In this document: positions 1 through 7,438 of the stretch, piece after piece
Numbering within the stretch: position 1 is the stretch's first letter
Layout: each line of letters opens with the position of its first letter
From: Fimenecus sp051881355
GTDB lineage: Bacteria; Bacillota; Clostridia; Oscillospirales; Acutalibacteraceae
Assembly (NCBI GenBank): GCA_051881355.1
Contig: JBJEPS010000029.1
Location: 1 to 21,084 of the forward strand
Length of the DNA stretch: 21,084 nt
Direction of reading: 5' to 3'
Notes under the pieces: model-generated
Seen by the model: only the letters and a program-made list of their open reading frames with translations
What the model was told of the DNA's origin: nothing
The model's database searches: none
Program-made: the position numbers and the translations under genes

Positions 1-354
1 GGCGTGCGCATTATCGGTGAAATCACCGCCGAAAAGGTCAAGATTTTGCAGGAGGCAGACGCGATTTTCCGCGACGAAATGGCAAAGACAGGCTATGATC
101 AGCATTTAAGCCAATTCTTCGCCGTTTTGCCCGATGTGAAAACCGTGGGCGTAATGGGCGACCACCGCACCTATGACCACCTGATTGCTCTGCGCGCTGT
201 CACCACGGACAACTTTATGACGGCGGACTGGGCGCAAATCCCCTACGATTTGCTCGCAAAGGTGTCAAACCGCATTACCAATGAAGTGGACCATGTCAAC
301 CGCGTCGTCTATGACATCACCTCCAAACCCCCCGGAACGGTGGAGTGGGAATAA
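1..354 (+). CDS. guaA: GMP synthase (glutamine-hydrolysing), C-terminal fragment
   Basis: This is the last ~117 codons of GMP synthase, which aminates XMP to GMP with glutamine and ATP in purine synthesis. The reading frame is open from the first base, so the gene begins outside the window. What remains is the C-terminal dimerization domain: the VGVMGDHRTYDH segment and the closing SKPPGTVEWE, which matches the family C terminus (usually KPPGTIEWE). The N-terminal glutamine amidotransferase and ATP-pyrophosphatase parts are not visible. A strong hairpin terminator follows within 20 bp, so guaA ends its own transcription unit and is not part of the sulfur operon downstream. Family identification is secure; the true start cannot be seen. 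Confidence 0.95.
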   Translation, partial: GVRIIGEITAEKVKILQEADAIFRDEMAKTGYDQHLSQFFAVLPDVKTVGVMGDHRTYDHLIALRAVTTDNFMTADWAQIPYDLLAKVSNRITNEVDHVNRVVYDITSKPPGTVEWE

Positions 355-370
355 AATACGCTTTAATTTT

Positions 371-402
371 CAGCGGCGGCATATTCCCGCCGCTGTTTTT
401 TT
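371..402 (+). terminator. Rho-independent terminator after guaA
   Basis: A perfect 9-bp GC-rich stem (CAGCGGCGG at 371-379, CCGCCGCTG at 387-395) with a 7-nt loop is followed at once by seven T. It lies 17 bp after the guaA stop codon. Confidence 0.9.
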
Positions 403-571
403 GTAACTTTTGCATTTATTTTTTGTTTTGCATTGATTTTTCATTAATTCTTTCGTTAGTTTACATTTTGCACGGTCTGCATTTTTCATTTGTTGAAAAT
501 TTCGAATGTATAGCCCACCTTTGTCCAATTTTCCCAAGTTTACAAAATTTTGAAAAAATCCAAAAAAAGCA

Positions 572-600
572 TTGACAAGTGCAGATTTACGCGGTATAAT
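572..600 (+). promoter_or_regulatory. Sigma-A promoter of the sulfur operon
   Basis: TTGACA (572-577) and TATAAT (595-600) are separated by exactly 17 bp, so both hexamers match the vegetative consensus. Such a strong promoter fits a gene controlled mainly by repression, and a palindrome overlaps the expected transcription start just downstream. The stretch 403-571 between the guaA terminator and this promoter is very AT-rich and holds no gene that I can support. Confidence 0.9.
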
Positions 601-607
601 TCTACCA

Positions 608-622
608 ACCTACTTAGTAGGT
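608..622 (+). promoter_or_regulatory. Palindromic operator, probably bound by the Rrf2 regulator
   Basis: ACCTACT-T-AGTAGGT is a perfect 7-bp inverted repeat around one central base, 8 bp downstream of the -10 box and therefore at about +1 to +16. A repressor bound here would block RNA polymerase. Rrf2-family cysteine regulators bind sites of this general kind, and an Rrf2 gene is the third gene of the same operon, so autoregulation is the simplest reading. The assignment of the protein to the site is inference. Confidence 0.65.
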
Positions 623-675
623 AGGTTTTGAAAAACACAAAATCTAAAAAATATACAGCAAGGAGGTGCACGGGG

Positions 676-815
676 GTGCAGCATCATTTTGAAAGCCTGC
701 TTCGGCAGAATTTCCGTTTCGGGCGAATGTGTATGGTGAGAAATACCTGTTTTTACACAACACACAATCATAAACAGAAAACCTTACACAATATAATTCG
801 AAAGGAAAATGCATT
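676..815 (+). other. Long 5' leader with a possible translated leader ORF
   Basis: About 200 nt separate the predicted transcription start from the sulfhydrylase start codon. Inside is a very good ribosome binding site, AAGGAGG (660-666), 9 nt before a GTG at 676. The frame from that GTG encodes a peptide whose early part includes LLRQNFRFGRMCMVRNTC, with two Cys codons close together. There is no stop before the sulfhydrylase start: the frame stays open to 993, overlapping that gene out of frame. I see no S-box, T-box or other riboswitch signature. The leader may encode a regulatory peptide sensing cysteine supply, or the ribosome binding site may be coincidental. Only the leader part is marked here. 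Confidence 0.35.
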
Positions 816-2105
816 ATGTCAGACTATCGTTTTGAAACCTTACAACTCCATGTCGGTCAAGAAGAAGCCGACCCTGTCACCGATTCCCGTGCAGTGCCGA
901 TTTACGCAACCACCTCTTATGTTTTCCATAACTGCGCGCACGCGGCAGACCGCTTCGGTCTGCGTGACGCCGGCAACATTTACGGTCGCTTAACCAACTC
1001 CACGCAAGATGTGTTCGAAAAACGCATTGCCGCTTTGGAGGGTGGCGTTGCCGCTTTGGCGCTCGCTTCGGGTGCGGCGGCAATCTCCTACACCATTGAA
1101 GCGCTCGCGCAGAACGGCGGTCACATCGTCGCGCAAAAAACAATTTACGGCGGCAGCTACAACCTGTTGGCGCACACACTTCCGAATTTCGGCATCACCG
1201 CTTCGTTTGTAGATGCACACGACCTTGCGGCGGTAGAAAGCGCCATTCAAGACAACACCCGCGCGATTTACATTGAAACACTCGGTAATCCGAACAGCGA
1301 CATTCCCAATATTGACGCGCTTGCCGCCTTGGCACACAAGCACGGCTTACCGCTTGTGGTCGACAACACCTTCGGCACGCCGTATCTCATTCGTCCGATT
1401 GAACACGGCGCAGACATTGTAGTACACTCCGCGACCAAATTCATCGGCGGGCACGGCACCACGCTCGGCGGTGTGATTGTGGACTCGGGCAAGTTTGATT
1501 GGGCATCATCGGGGAATTATCCGGCAATCGCCGCGCCCAACCCTGCTTACCACGGCGCGGTATTCACCGAAGCGGCAGGCCCGGCGGCATTCGTCACCTA
1601 TATCCGCGCGGTATTACTGCGTGACACGGGCGCGACGATTTCGCCTTTCGCGGCATTTTTGCTGTTGCAAGGGACGGAGACACTTTCTCTTCGCTTGGAA
1701 CGCCATGCAGAGAACACGAAAAAGGTTGTCGAATATTTGACGAATCATCCGTTGGTTGCGCGCGTCAACCACCCCTCTCTCCCCGACCACCCCGACCACG
1801 CGCTGTACGAAAAATATTTCCCGAACGGCGGCGCGTCGATTTTCACCTTTGAAATCAAGGGTGGTGTGAAAGAGGCGCATACCTTTATTGACAATTTACA
1901 GATTTTCTCACTGCTTGCGAATGTTGCCGATGTGAAAAGTTTGGTCATTCACCCCGCAACCACCACGCACAGTCAGTTAAACGACGAGGAACTCGCTGAC
2001 CAAGGGATTTATCAAAATACCATTCGCCTGTCCATCGGTACAGAGCATATTGACGACATTCTTGCAGATTTACAGCGCGGATTTGACGCTGTTGCGGCTT
2101 TATAA
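816..2105 (+). CDS. metY: O-acetylhomoserine sulfhydrylase (aminocarboxypropyltransferase)
   Basis: This 429-residue PLP enzyme of the Cys/Met metabolism family joins O-acetyl-L-homoserine and sulfide to give homocysteine and acetate, the direct sulfhydrylation route to methionine; it acts in the cytoplasm. The N terminus (ETLQLHVGQE, then the PIYATTSYVF segment) is typical of the sulfhydrylase branch, and the Schiff-base lysine is K208 in HSATKFIGGHGTT. The full length of ~430 residues and the insertion around residues 225-270 favour OAH sulfhydrylase over cystathionine gamma-synthase or beta-lyase, which are ~380-400. AAAGGA lies about 9 nt before the ATG. It is first in the operon, 14 nt before cysK. 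Cysteine synthase side activity is known in this family but cannot be judged from sequence. Confidence 0.93.
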   Translation: MSDYRFETLQLHVGQEEADPVTDSRAVPIYATTSYVFHNCAHAADRFGLRDAGNIYGRLTNSTQDVFEKRIAALEGGVAALALASGAAAISYTIEALAQNGGHIVAQKTIYGGSYNLLAHTLPNFGITASFVDAHDLAAVESAIQDNTRAIYIETLGNPNSDIPNIDALAALAHKHGLPLVVDNTFGTPYLIRPIEHGADIVVHSATKFIGGHGTTLGGVIVDSGKFDWASSGNYPAIAAPNPAYHGAVFTEAAGPAAFVTYIRAVLLRDTGATISPFAAFLLLQGTETLSLRLERHAENTKKVVEYLTNHPLVARVNHPSLPDHPDHALYEKYFPNGGASIFTFEIKGGVKEAHTFIDNLQIFSLLANVADVKSLVIHPATTTHSQLNDEELADQGIYQNTIRLSIGTEHIDDILADLQRGFDAVAAL

Positions 2106-2119
2106 GGGAGGAACTTTGT

Positions 2120-3058
2120 ATGTCTAACATCTATGCATCTGCGGATACACTCATCGGTAAAACGCCCCTTTTGGAGTTGACACATTCCGAGGAAGAACTC
2201 GGCTTAAAAGCCAAAGTCCTCGGCAAATTGGAATATTTAAACCCCTCGGGGTCTGTGAAAGACCGCGTTGCCAAAGCAATGCTCGACGACGCCGAGGCAA
2301 GAGGCATTCTCACCCCGGACAGCGTGATTATTGAACCAACCTCGGGCAACACCGGCATCGGGCTTACGGCGGTTGCCGCCGCACGCGGGTACAAAATTAT
2401 TATTGTCATGCCCGAAACAATGTCCGTTGAACGCCGCAATATTATGCGTGCATACGGTGCGGATTTGGTGCTTACCGAGGGTGCAAAGGGCATGAAAGGC
2501 GCGATTGCCAAGGCAAAGGAGTTGGCTGAGGAAATCCCGAACAGTTTTATCCCCGGGCAGTTTGACAATCCTGCCAATCCCGCGGCGCACTATTCTGCCA
2601 CAGGTCCTGAAATCTATGCGGATACCGACGGCAAGGTGGATATTTTCGTCGCAGGCGTCGGCACAGGCGGCACCGTCACGGGCGTCGGCAAATATTTGAA
2701 AGAGAAAAATCCGAATGTAAAAATCGTTGCCGTTGAGCCTGCAGACTCTCCTGTTTTGTCGAAAGGAACGGCAGGCGCGCACAAAATCCAAGGTATCGGC
2801 GCAGGCTTTGTGCCGGCGGTGTTGGATACGGAGATTTACGATGAGGTGTTCCCCGTCACCAACGAAGCGGCATTTGAAACCGCAAAGGCTATCGGCAAGC
2901 GTGAGGGCGTTTTGGTCGGCATTTCCTCGGGTGCGGCGGCTTCGGCGGCGTTTGAAATTGCAAAGCGCCCCGAAAACGCAGGCAAAACGATTGTGGTATT
3001 ACTGCCCGACGGCGGTGACCGCTACTTCTCCACCCCGCTGTTCCAATTTGACGAATAA
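2120..3058 (+). CDS. cysK: Cysteine synthase A (O-acetylserine sulfhydrylase)
   Basis: This 312-residue fold-type II PLP enzyme makes L-cysteine from O-acetylserine and sulfide. The PLP lysine is K47 in NPSGSVKDRVA, the substrate loop is PTSGNTGIG (73-81), and the glycine-rich phosphate-binding segment GVGTGGTVTGVG is intact. It starts at ATG with GGGAGG upstream, 14 nt after metY, and is followed 22 nt later by the Rrf2 regulator. No serine acetyltransferase (cysE) lies in the window, so O-acetylserine must come from elsewhere. In Bacillus subtilis, CysK also serves as partner of the Rrf2-family repressor CymR; the cysK-rrf2 arrangement here makes a similar pairing possible, but that is inference. 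Confidence 0.95.
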   Translation: MSNIYASADTLIGKTPLLELTHSEEELGLKAKVLGKLEYLNPSGSVKDRVAKAMLDDAEARGILTPDSVIIEPTSGNTGIGLTAVAAARGYKIIIVMPETMSVERRNIMRAYGADLVLTEGAKGMKGAIAKAKELAEEIPNSFIPGQFDNPANPAAHYSATGPEIYADTDGKVDIFVAGVGTGGTVTGVGKYLKEKNPNVKIVAVEPADSPVLSKGTAGAHKIQGIGAGFVPAVLDTEIYDEVFPVTNEAAFETAKAIGKREGVLVGISSGAAASAAFEIAKRPENAGKTIVVLLPDGGDRYFSTPLFQFDE

Positions 3059-3080
3059 ACGGACATTCAGGTGATGTGAC

Positions 3081-3482
3081 ATGATGGTTTCCACACGCGG
3101 CAGATATGCGTTGCGCGTTCTGCTGGATTTGGCGGAGCACAAATCGGACGGCTATGTGCCGATGAAAGATGTTGCCGCACGGCAATCGCTTTCCTTAAAA
3201 TATTTAGAGCAGATTATGCCGTTGCTTTCCAAAGGGGACTTTGTTGAGGGCTTGCACGGCAAGGGCGGCGGCTACCGCTTAAAACGGGACGCAGAAAGCA
3301 TTCGCGTCGGTGAAGTTCTGCGGTTGACCGAGGGGGATTTAGCCCCCGTCGCCTGTTTGAAATGCGATGCAGATGCTTGCGAACGGGCATCTTACTGCAA
3401 AACCTTACCGATGTGGAAAGAATTTGACGCACTTGTGAACAACTATTTTGACAGCATCACGCTTGCAAATTTATTGTCTTAA
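3081..3482 (+). CDS. Rrf2-family transcriptional regulator, CymR/IscR-like
   Basis: A 133-residue winged-helix regulator. The N terminus MMVSTRGRYALRVLLDLA and the HGKGGGYRLKR wing (59-69) are hallmarks of Rrf2 proteins. Residues 92-106 carry four cysteines (C92, C95, C100, C106) in the region where IscR holds its Fe-S ligands, so this protein may sense Fe-S cluster or sulfur status; B. subtilis CymR lacks such a set. It is the last gene of the metY-cysK operon, followed by a strong terminator, and probably binds the palindrome at 608-622. The start could be either of two consecutive ATG codons (3081 or 3084); the upstream ribosome binding site is only moderate. IscR-like control of Fe-S genes is an alternative role, but no isc or suf gene is present here. 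Confidence 0.9.
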   Translation: MMVSTRGRYALRVLLDLAEHKSDGYVPMKDVAARQSLSLKYLEQIMPLLSKGDFVEGLHGKGGGYRLKRDAESIRVGEVLRLTEGDLAPVACLKCDADACERASYCKTLPMWKEFDALVNNYFDSITLANLLS

Positions 3483-3497
3483 CACTTTCCTTCTTGT

Positions 3498-3535
3498 AAA
3501 ACCGACAAACGCCTTTTTGCCGTTTGTCGGTTTTT
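3498..3535 (+). terminator. Rho-independent terminator of the sulfur operon
   Basis: An 11-bp perfect stem (ACCGACAAACG at 3501-3511, CGTTTGTCGGT at 3521-3531) is flanked by A and T runs that extend it, and ends in a T tract. It begins 16 bp after the rrf2 stop. Confidence 0.9.
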
Positions 3536-3544
3536 GTATAGTTC

Positions 3545-3588
3545 TTGATTTTATTTCCCTTTTTGACTATAATAGTAATCAGACTATT
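3545..3588 (+). promoter_or_regulatory. Promoter of the acyltransferase gene with an overlapping inverted repeat
   Basis: TTGATT (3545-3550), a 17-bp spacer and a consensus TATAAT (3568-3573). The inverted repeat AATAGT (3571-3576) / ACTATT (3583-3588) overlaps the -10 box and the expected start, and with a 3-base bulge can be extended outward as TGAC...GTCA. It may be an operator for an unknown regulator. Confidence 0.65.
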
Positions 3589-3623
3589 GTCAATCGGCTT
3601 TTTCGAAGGGGAAGCAATATCTT

Positions 3624-4721
3624 ATGAAAAAGGAAATGCGCAACAAAATTACTGTCAGCAATTTTATAATGACGCTGGCAATTGTGATCTATCATTACCG
3701 TTCATTTAGCAATTTGCCGTGTGGCGAGGGCTTTGGCGGCAAGCTGTTGGCTTTTTTTAACACTTTCTGTGAATCTTTAGGGTCTGCGGCACTCGGTTTT
3801 TTCTTTATGATGTCGGGCTTTTTACTGTATCTCGGTGCTACAGACTGCCATGCAATCCTGAAAAAAATCAAAAAGCGTCTTTATTCACTGGGTATTCCGT
3901 ATCTTTTGTGGAACTGCATTGTTATGCTCTATTTGTATTTGAAAAACCGCGCCGTCCCGTTTGCGTCTGCCGCAGACCTTTTGAAAAAGTTTACAGTACG
4001 GCCGTTTGACGGTCCGCTTTGGTATATTGCTGCCTTGCTTTTACTTTTAATTCCCGCGCCACTGGTGATTCAACTGAAAAAGCACCCGAAGGTATCTGTC
4101 ATTCTATGGGTAGGAATATTTGTGTTTGCCTTCTGTGTTTCCGAATTAAATTTGTTCCCACGGCTTTCGGCGCTCACCTACTTTTGGTGGCTGGAACGGT
4201 TTATTCGGTATTTGCCCACCTATTTTCTCGGCGCTTTTGCCGGCATGCATATCAGCCGCTTTATTTTGGAGGAGCAATATCCGAAGCGAACGGTGGGTAT
4301 CGCTTGTGCGGTACTGTATATTGCCAGTTTGCTTTTTCTATTCCGTTTCGGCACTACAGGCGCCGGTCCATGGCTGATTTTGCGATTGCAACCGATTTTA
4401 TTTTGGTTTGCCACAAGCAGCAGCCTGTTCAAAATCAATCCGCCGTTCCCCTTACAAATTTCCTTTTTCATTTTTGCCACGCACCAGCAAATCCTGATTC
4501 GCGAAATTGACGAATTTTTGATGCCGCGGCTGGCGCAATATGTCTTTGCTCCGTATCAAATCGTTTTATTGCGATTGCTCGGCGCTGTGCTTGTATACGT
4601 TGCGGCTCTGTTTTTCACCTTGGCGTGCCGGTATCTGCTGCATCCGAAATTCTTTGCGGCACTCTCGGGGAACCGTGTTCCCGCAGCGGAAAAGTCAGAC
4701 AAAAAAGTGCAAAAAGCTTAA
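3624..4721 (+). CDS. Acyltransferase_3 family integral membrane protein
   Basis: A 365-residue polytopic membrane protein of the acyltransferase 3 family (OafA/NodX-type), which transfers acyl groups, usually acetyl, to sugars or other envelope molecules at the membrane. Visible hallmarks are the first helix with a conserved histidine (VIYHYRSF, residues ~22-29), the FFFMMSGFLLY helix near 60-70, the RLYSLGIPYLLWN segment near 89-101, and about ten hydrophobic segments ending in a short basic tail. It stands alone: a terminator and its own promoter separate it from the cysteine genes, and ddh has its own promoter. The resemblance in name to a serine acetyltransferase is therefore not evidence for a role in cysteine synthesis. 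The substrate cannot be told from sequence. Confidence 0.85.
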   Translation: MKKEMRNKITVSNFIMTLAIVIYHYRSFSNLPCGEGFGGKLLAFFNTFCESLGSAALGFFFMMSGFLLYLGATDCHAILKKIKKRLYSLGIPYLLWNCIVMLYLYLKNRAVPFASAADLLKKFTVRPFDGPLWYIAALLLLLIPAPLVIQLKKHPKVSVILWVGIFVFAFCVSELNLFPRLSALTYFWWLERFIRYLPTYFLGAFAGMHISRFILEEQYPKRTVGIACAVLYIASLLFLFRFGTTGAGPWLILRLQPILFWFATSSSLFKINPPFPLQISFFIFATHQQILIREIDEFLMPRLAQYVFAPYQIVLLRLLGAVLVYVAALFFTLACRYLLHPKFFAALSGNRVPAAEKSDKKVQKA

Positions 4722-4730
4722 GTATCAGAC

Positions 4731-4759
4731 TTGTATTTACAAAAAAATTCGACTATAAT
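4731..4759 (+). promoter_or_regulatory. Promoter of ddh
   Basis: TTGTAT (4731-4736), a 17-bp spacer and TATAAT (4754-4759), in the 75-bp gap before ddh. There is no hairpin between the acyltransferase stop and this promoter, so some read-through is possible. No lysine riboswitch is apparent; the leader would be only about 30 nt. Confidence 0.7.
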
Positions 4760-4796
4760 TTGTTCTTGTTTATAAATCGTATCAGGAGAGAAAGCT

Positions 4797-5777
4797 ATGG
4801 TTAGAATCGGTATTGCCGGCTACGGCAACTTAGGGCGCGGTGTGGAAAGCGCCCTCAACAGCGCAGAGGATATGGAGCTTGTCGGCATTTTCACGCGCCG
4901 CGCACCCGAAAGCGTAAAGACCGCAACGGGTGCACCCGTTTACCGTTGGGACGATGCGAAAGCTATGCAAAATGACATTGACGTAATGATTTTGTGCGGT
5001 GGCAGTGCAAACGATCTGCCTACGCAAACCGCGGAAATGGCGGCATATTTTAATGTGGTGGACAGCTTTGATACCCACGCAAAAATTCCCGAGCACTTCG
5101 CACAGGTTGACACCGTCAGCCGCGCGGCGAACAAAATCAGCGTGATTTCCGTCGGTTGGGACCCGGGTTTGTTCTCCTTAAACCGCTTGTACGGACAAGC
5201 TATTTTGCCGAACGGCAAGGATTACACCTTTTGGGGCAAAGGCGTCAGCCAAGGGCATTCCGACGCCATTCGCCGCATTCCCGGCGTAAAGGACGGCAAG
5301 CAATACACCATTCCCGTGGAAAGTGCGCTCCAAAGCGTGCGAAACGGTGAAAATCCCGACCTTACAACACGCGAAAAACACACAAGAGAGTGCTTTGTGG
5401 TAGCAGAGGACGGCGCGGATTTTCGAGCAATTGAAACAGCGATTAAAACCATGCCCAACTACTTTGCCGATTATGACACCACTGTGCATTTCATCAGTCA
5501 AGAAGAATTAGACCGTGACCACGCGGGGATTCCCCACGGCGGCGTGGTATTCCGCACAGGCGTAACAGGACTGCACGGCGAGCAAAAGCATGTAGTAGAA
5601 TACAAATTACAGTTGGACTCCAACCCCGGCTTCACTTCAAGCGTACTGGTTGCTTTTGCGCGTGCGGCATACCGCATGCAAAAGGACGGTCTTTGCGGCT
5701 GTAAAACAATTTTTGATATTGCCCCGTCGTATTTACACCCTGCCGCTCCCGAAGAACAGCGGAAAACGTTACTGTAA
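4797..5777 (+). CDS. ddh: meso-Diaminopimelate D-dehydrogenase
   Basis: A 326-residue NADP-dependent oxidoreductase that makes meso-diaminopimelate from L-2-amino-6-oxopimelate (tetrahydrodipicolinate) and ammonia in one step, bypassing the succinylase or acetylase branches of lysine and peptidoglycan synthesis. The dinucleotide site is GIAGYGNLGRGV (5-16). The family's substrate-binding segments VVDSFDTHAKIPEH, VGWDPGLFSLNRLYG and WGKGVSQGHSDAIRRIPGVKD are all clear, and the length matches characterised enzymes. AGGAGAG lies a few nt before the ATG. It is monocistronic, ending at a terminator shared with the opposite operon. The gene implies meso-DAP production; whether the cell wall uses mDAP is inference. 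Confidence 0.96.
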   Translation: MVRIGIAGYGNLGRGVESALNSAEDMELVGIFTRRAPESVKTATGAPVYRWDDAKAMQNDIDVMILCGGSANDLPTQTAEMAAYFNVVDSFDTHAKIPEHFAQVDTVSRAANKISVISVGWDPGLFSLNRLYGQAILPNGKDYTFWGKGVSQGHSDAIRRIPGVKDGKQYTIPVESALQSVRNGENPDLTTREKHTRECFVVAEDGADFRAIETAIKTMPNYFADYDTTVHFISQEELDRDHAGIPHGGVVFRTGVTGLHGEQKHVVEYKLQLDSNPGFTSSVLVAFARAAYRMQKDGLCGCKTIFDIAPSYLHPAAPEEQRKTLL

Positions 5778-5796
5778 ATCATTAAGACAAAGCAAT

Positions 5797-5841
5797 CCCC
5801 CTGCAAGCAAAAAAGCGTATGCTTGTAGGGGGTGTTGTTTT
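5797..5841. terminator. Shared terminator between ddh and the Feo operon
   Basis: A 12-bp stem with one G-T pair (CCCCCTGCAAGC at 5797-5808, GCTTGTAGGGGG at 5821-5832) and a 12-nt A-rich loop lies between the convergent genes. T-rich sequence follows on the plus strand (GTTGTTTT). On the minus strand the T content is weaker, so it may work better for ddh. Confidence 0.75.
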
Positions 5842-7438
5842 AATGTTCGTCTTTTAATACCGCTTCGGCGCACTTCATACCGTCCACGGCAGCAGAAATA
5901 ATGCCGCCCGCGTACCCTGCGCCCTCGCCGCAGGGAAACACGCCGTTCACCTTGGTTTGGAAAAACTCGTCACGGACAATGCGCACAGGCGAAGAAGAGC
6001 GCGTTTCAGGTCCTGTCAGCACCGCTTCGGGAAAAGCGAAGCCCGCAAGCATCGTATCCATTTTGACGAGCGCCTCTGCCATTGTGTCTGCCACACGCCC
6101 CGGCAAAATCTCACGCAAATTGCAAAGCGAAACGCCTGTGGGACAGGTCGGGCGCACCGCACCGAGCGCGTGCGAGGCTTTTCCTTTTAAGAAATCCCCC
6201 ACCAAAGTCGCAGGGGCGGTATAATCCCCGCCGCCCAAAGCAAACGCCTTTTTCTCAATCTCCAGCTGATAGTGGAGTCCCGCCAGCGGGTGGTCACTCG
6301 GAAACTGCTCGGGCTCCACGCCGACAAGCAACGCAGAATTGGCATTTTCGCCGTCACGGGCAAATTCGCTCATACCGTTGGTAACAACCGTGCCTTCCTC
6401 ACTCGGACAGCAGACAACCGTGCCGCCGGGGCACATACAGAAAGTATATGCTCCGCGCCCGCCCGGCGGGTGGCAGGCAAGTTTATAATCTGCCGCCTTT
6501 AATTTCGGGTGATTCCAAAGCGTACCGTACTGCGAACGGTTAATCATTTCCTGTTTGTGTTCAATCCGCGCACCGACCGAAAACGCCTTTTGTGTAATGG
6601 TAAGCCCTTTGCGGTACAACATTTCGACCGTATCGCGTGCCGAATGTCCGATTGCAAGAATAACTGCATCGGTTTCAAAATCGGTTTCTCTCCCCGATTT
6701 ATCCGTATAGGTTACACCCTGCAAAGCACCGTTATAGACAATCAAATCTTGCAGTTTTGTTTCAAAATGGATTTCGCCGCCGAGGCGCAGAATTTCCTCG
6801 CGGATATTACGCACCACCGCACACAGCTTGTCCGTACCGATATGCGGCTTTGCGCTGTATAAAATTTCCTCGGGCGCGCCGTGCAATACGAATTGGCGCA
6901 ACACCTCACGCTGGCGAAAATCCTTTGTGCCCGTATTTAATTTCCCGTCGGAAAATGTCCCTGCACCGCCCTCACCGAACTGCACATTGGAATCGGGATT
7001 GAGTTTTCGGGTTTGCCAAAAAGCTTTGACGCTTTCCTGCCGCTGTTCCACACATTCACCGCGTTCAAGCACCAACGGGCAAAGTCCTGCGCGCGCAAGC
7101 ATAAGCGCGGCGAACATACCCGCAGGACCGAACCCCACCACCACGGGACGCAAATCAGTTTTGCGGCGGTTTTCGGGCAAGGTATATGCATACTGTTCCG
7201 CCTTGGCGATTTTGGGGTTGTGTACTTTCCGTAACACTTTTTCCTCGTCGCCGGTCAATTCTACATCTACCGCATAAATGAATTTAATGTCATTCTTTTT
7301 GCGGCAATCCAAGGATTTTCGAAAGATGGAAAGACTTTTGATTTCTGCCGTAGGAATTTTCAGCGCTTTTGCCGCCAAGGACGGCAGTTTTTCTTCATCT
7401 TCCTCTAACGGAAGTTTGATTTCATGAATGCGTATCAC
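5840..7438 (-). CDS. FAD-dependent dehydrogenase, COG2509 type
   Basis: A 532-residue flavoprotein of the family annotated as uncharacterised FAD-dependent dehydrogenases. An ~95-residue N-terminal domain precedes the FAD-binding Rossmann motif VVVGFGPAGMFAALMLA (99-115); the GEGGAGTFSDGKLNTG segment and the C-terminal FPCGEGAGYAGGIISAAVDG, which closes the FAD site, are well conserved. The substrate of this family is not established as far as I know. The start is a GTG at 7438 with AAAGGAG 7 nt upstream, inside the preceding gene (17-bp overlap), so translation is probably coupled. It is the last gene of the feo operon. A role in ferric reduction, redox maintenance or cofactor recycling is conceivable, but only the operon position points to it. 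Confidence 0.85.
   Translation of the reverse strand: MIRIHEIKLPLEEDEEKLPSLAAKALKIPTAEIKSLSIFRKSLDCRKKNDIKFIYAVDVELTGDEEKVLRKVHNPKIAKAEQYAYTLPENRRKTDLRPVVVGFGPAGMFAALMLARAGLCPLVLERGECVEQRQESVKAFWQTRKLNPDSNVQFGEGGAGTFSDGKLNTGTKDFRQREVLRQFVLHGAPEEILYSAKPHIGTDKLCAVVRNIREEILRLGGEIHFETKLQDLIVYNGALQGVTYTDKSGRETDFETDAVILAIGHSARDTVEMLYRKGLTITQKAFSVGARIEHKQEMINRSQYGTLWNHPKLKAADYKLACHPPGGRGAYTFCMCPGGTVVCCPSEEGTVVTNGMSEFARDGENANSALLVGVEPEQFPSDHPLAGLHYQLEIEKKAFALGGGDYTAPATLVGDFLKGKASHALGAVRPTCPTGVSLCNLREILPGRVADTMAEALVKMDTMLAGFAFPEAVLTGPETRSSSPVRIVRDEFFQTKVNGVFPCGEGAGYAGGIISAAVDGMKCAEAVLKDEH

Noticed and set aside
345..575. Open frame of 76 codons after guaA
   Set aside because: It starts inside guaA, reads through the terminator and into the -35 box of the next promoter, and its Phe/Leu-rich composition only reflects T-rich DNA. 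There is no proper RBS.
623..815. S-box (SAM) or T-box riboswitch in the metY leader
   Set aside because: I looked for the conserved S-box core and the T-box GGTGG antiterminator sequence and saw neither, and there is no terminator hairpin with a T tract before metY.
816..993. Extension of the leader frame into metY as a real 121-codon protein
   Set aside because: Beyond 816 the frame is a shadow of metY, whose product is unmistakable. Only the leader part upstream is kept as a question.
3624..4721. The acyltransferase as the missing serine O-acetyltransferase for cysK
   Set aside because: It is an integral membrane acyltransferase_3 protein with its own promoter after the operon terminator. 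CysE enzymes are soluble left-handed beta-helix proteins, which this is not.
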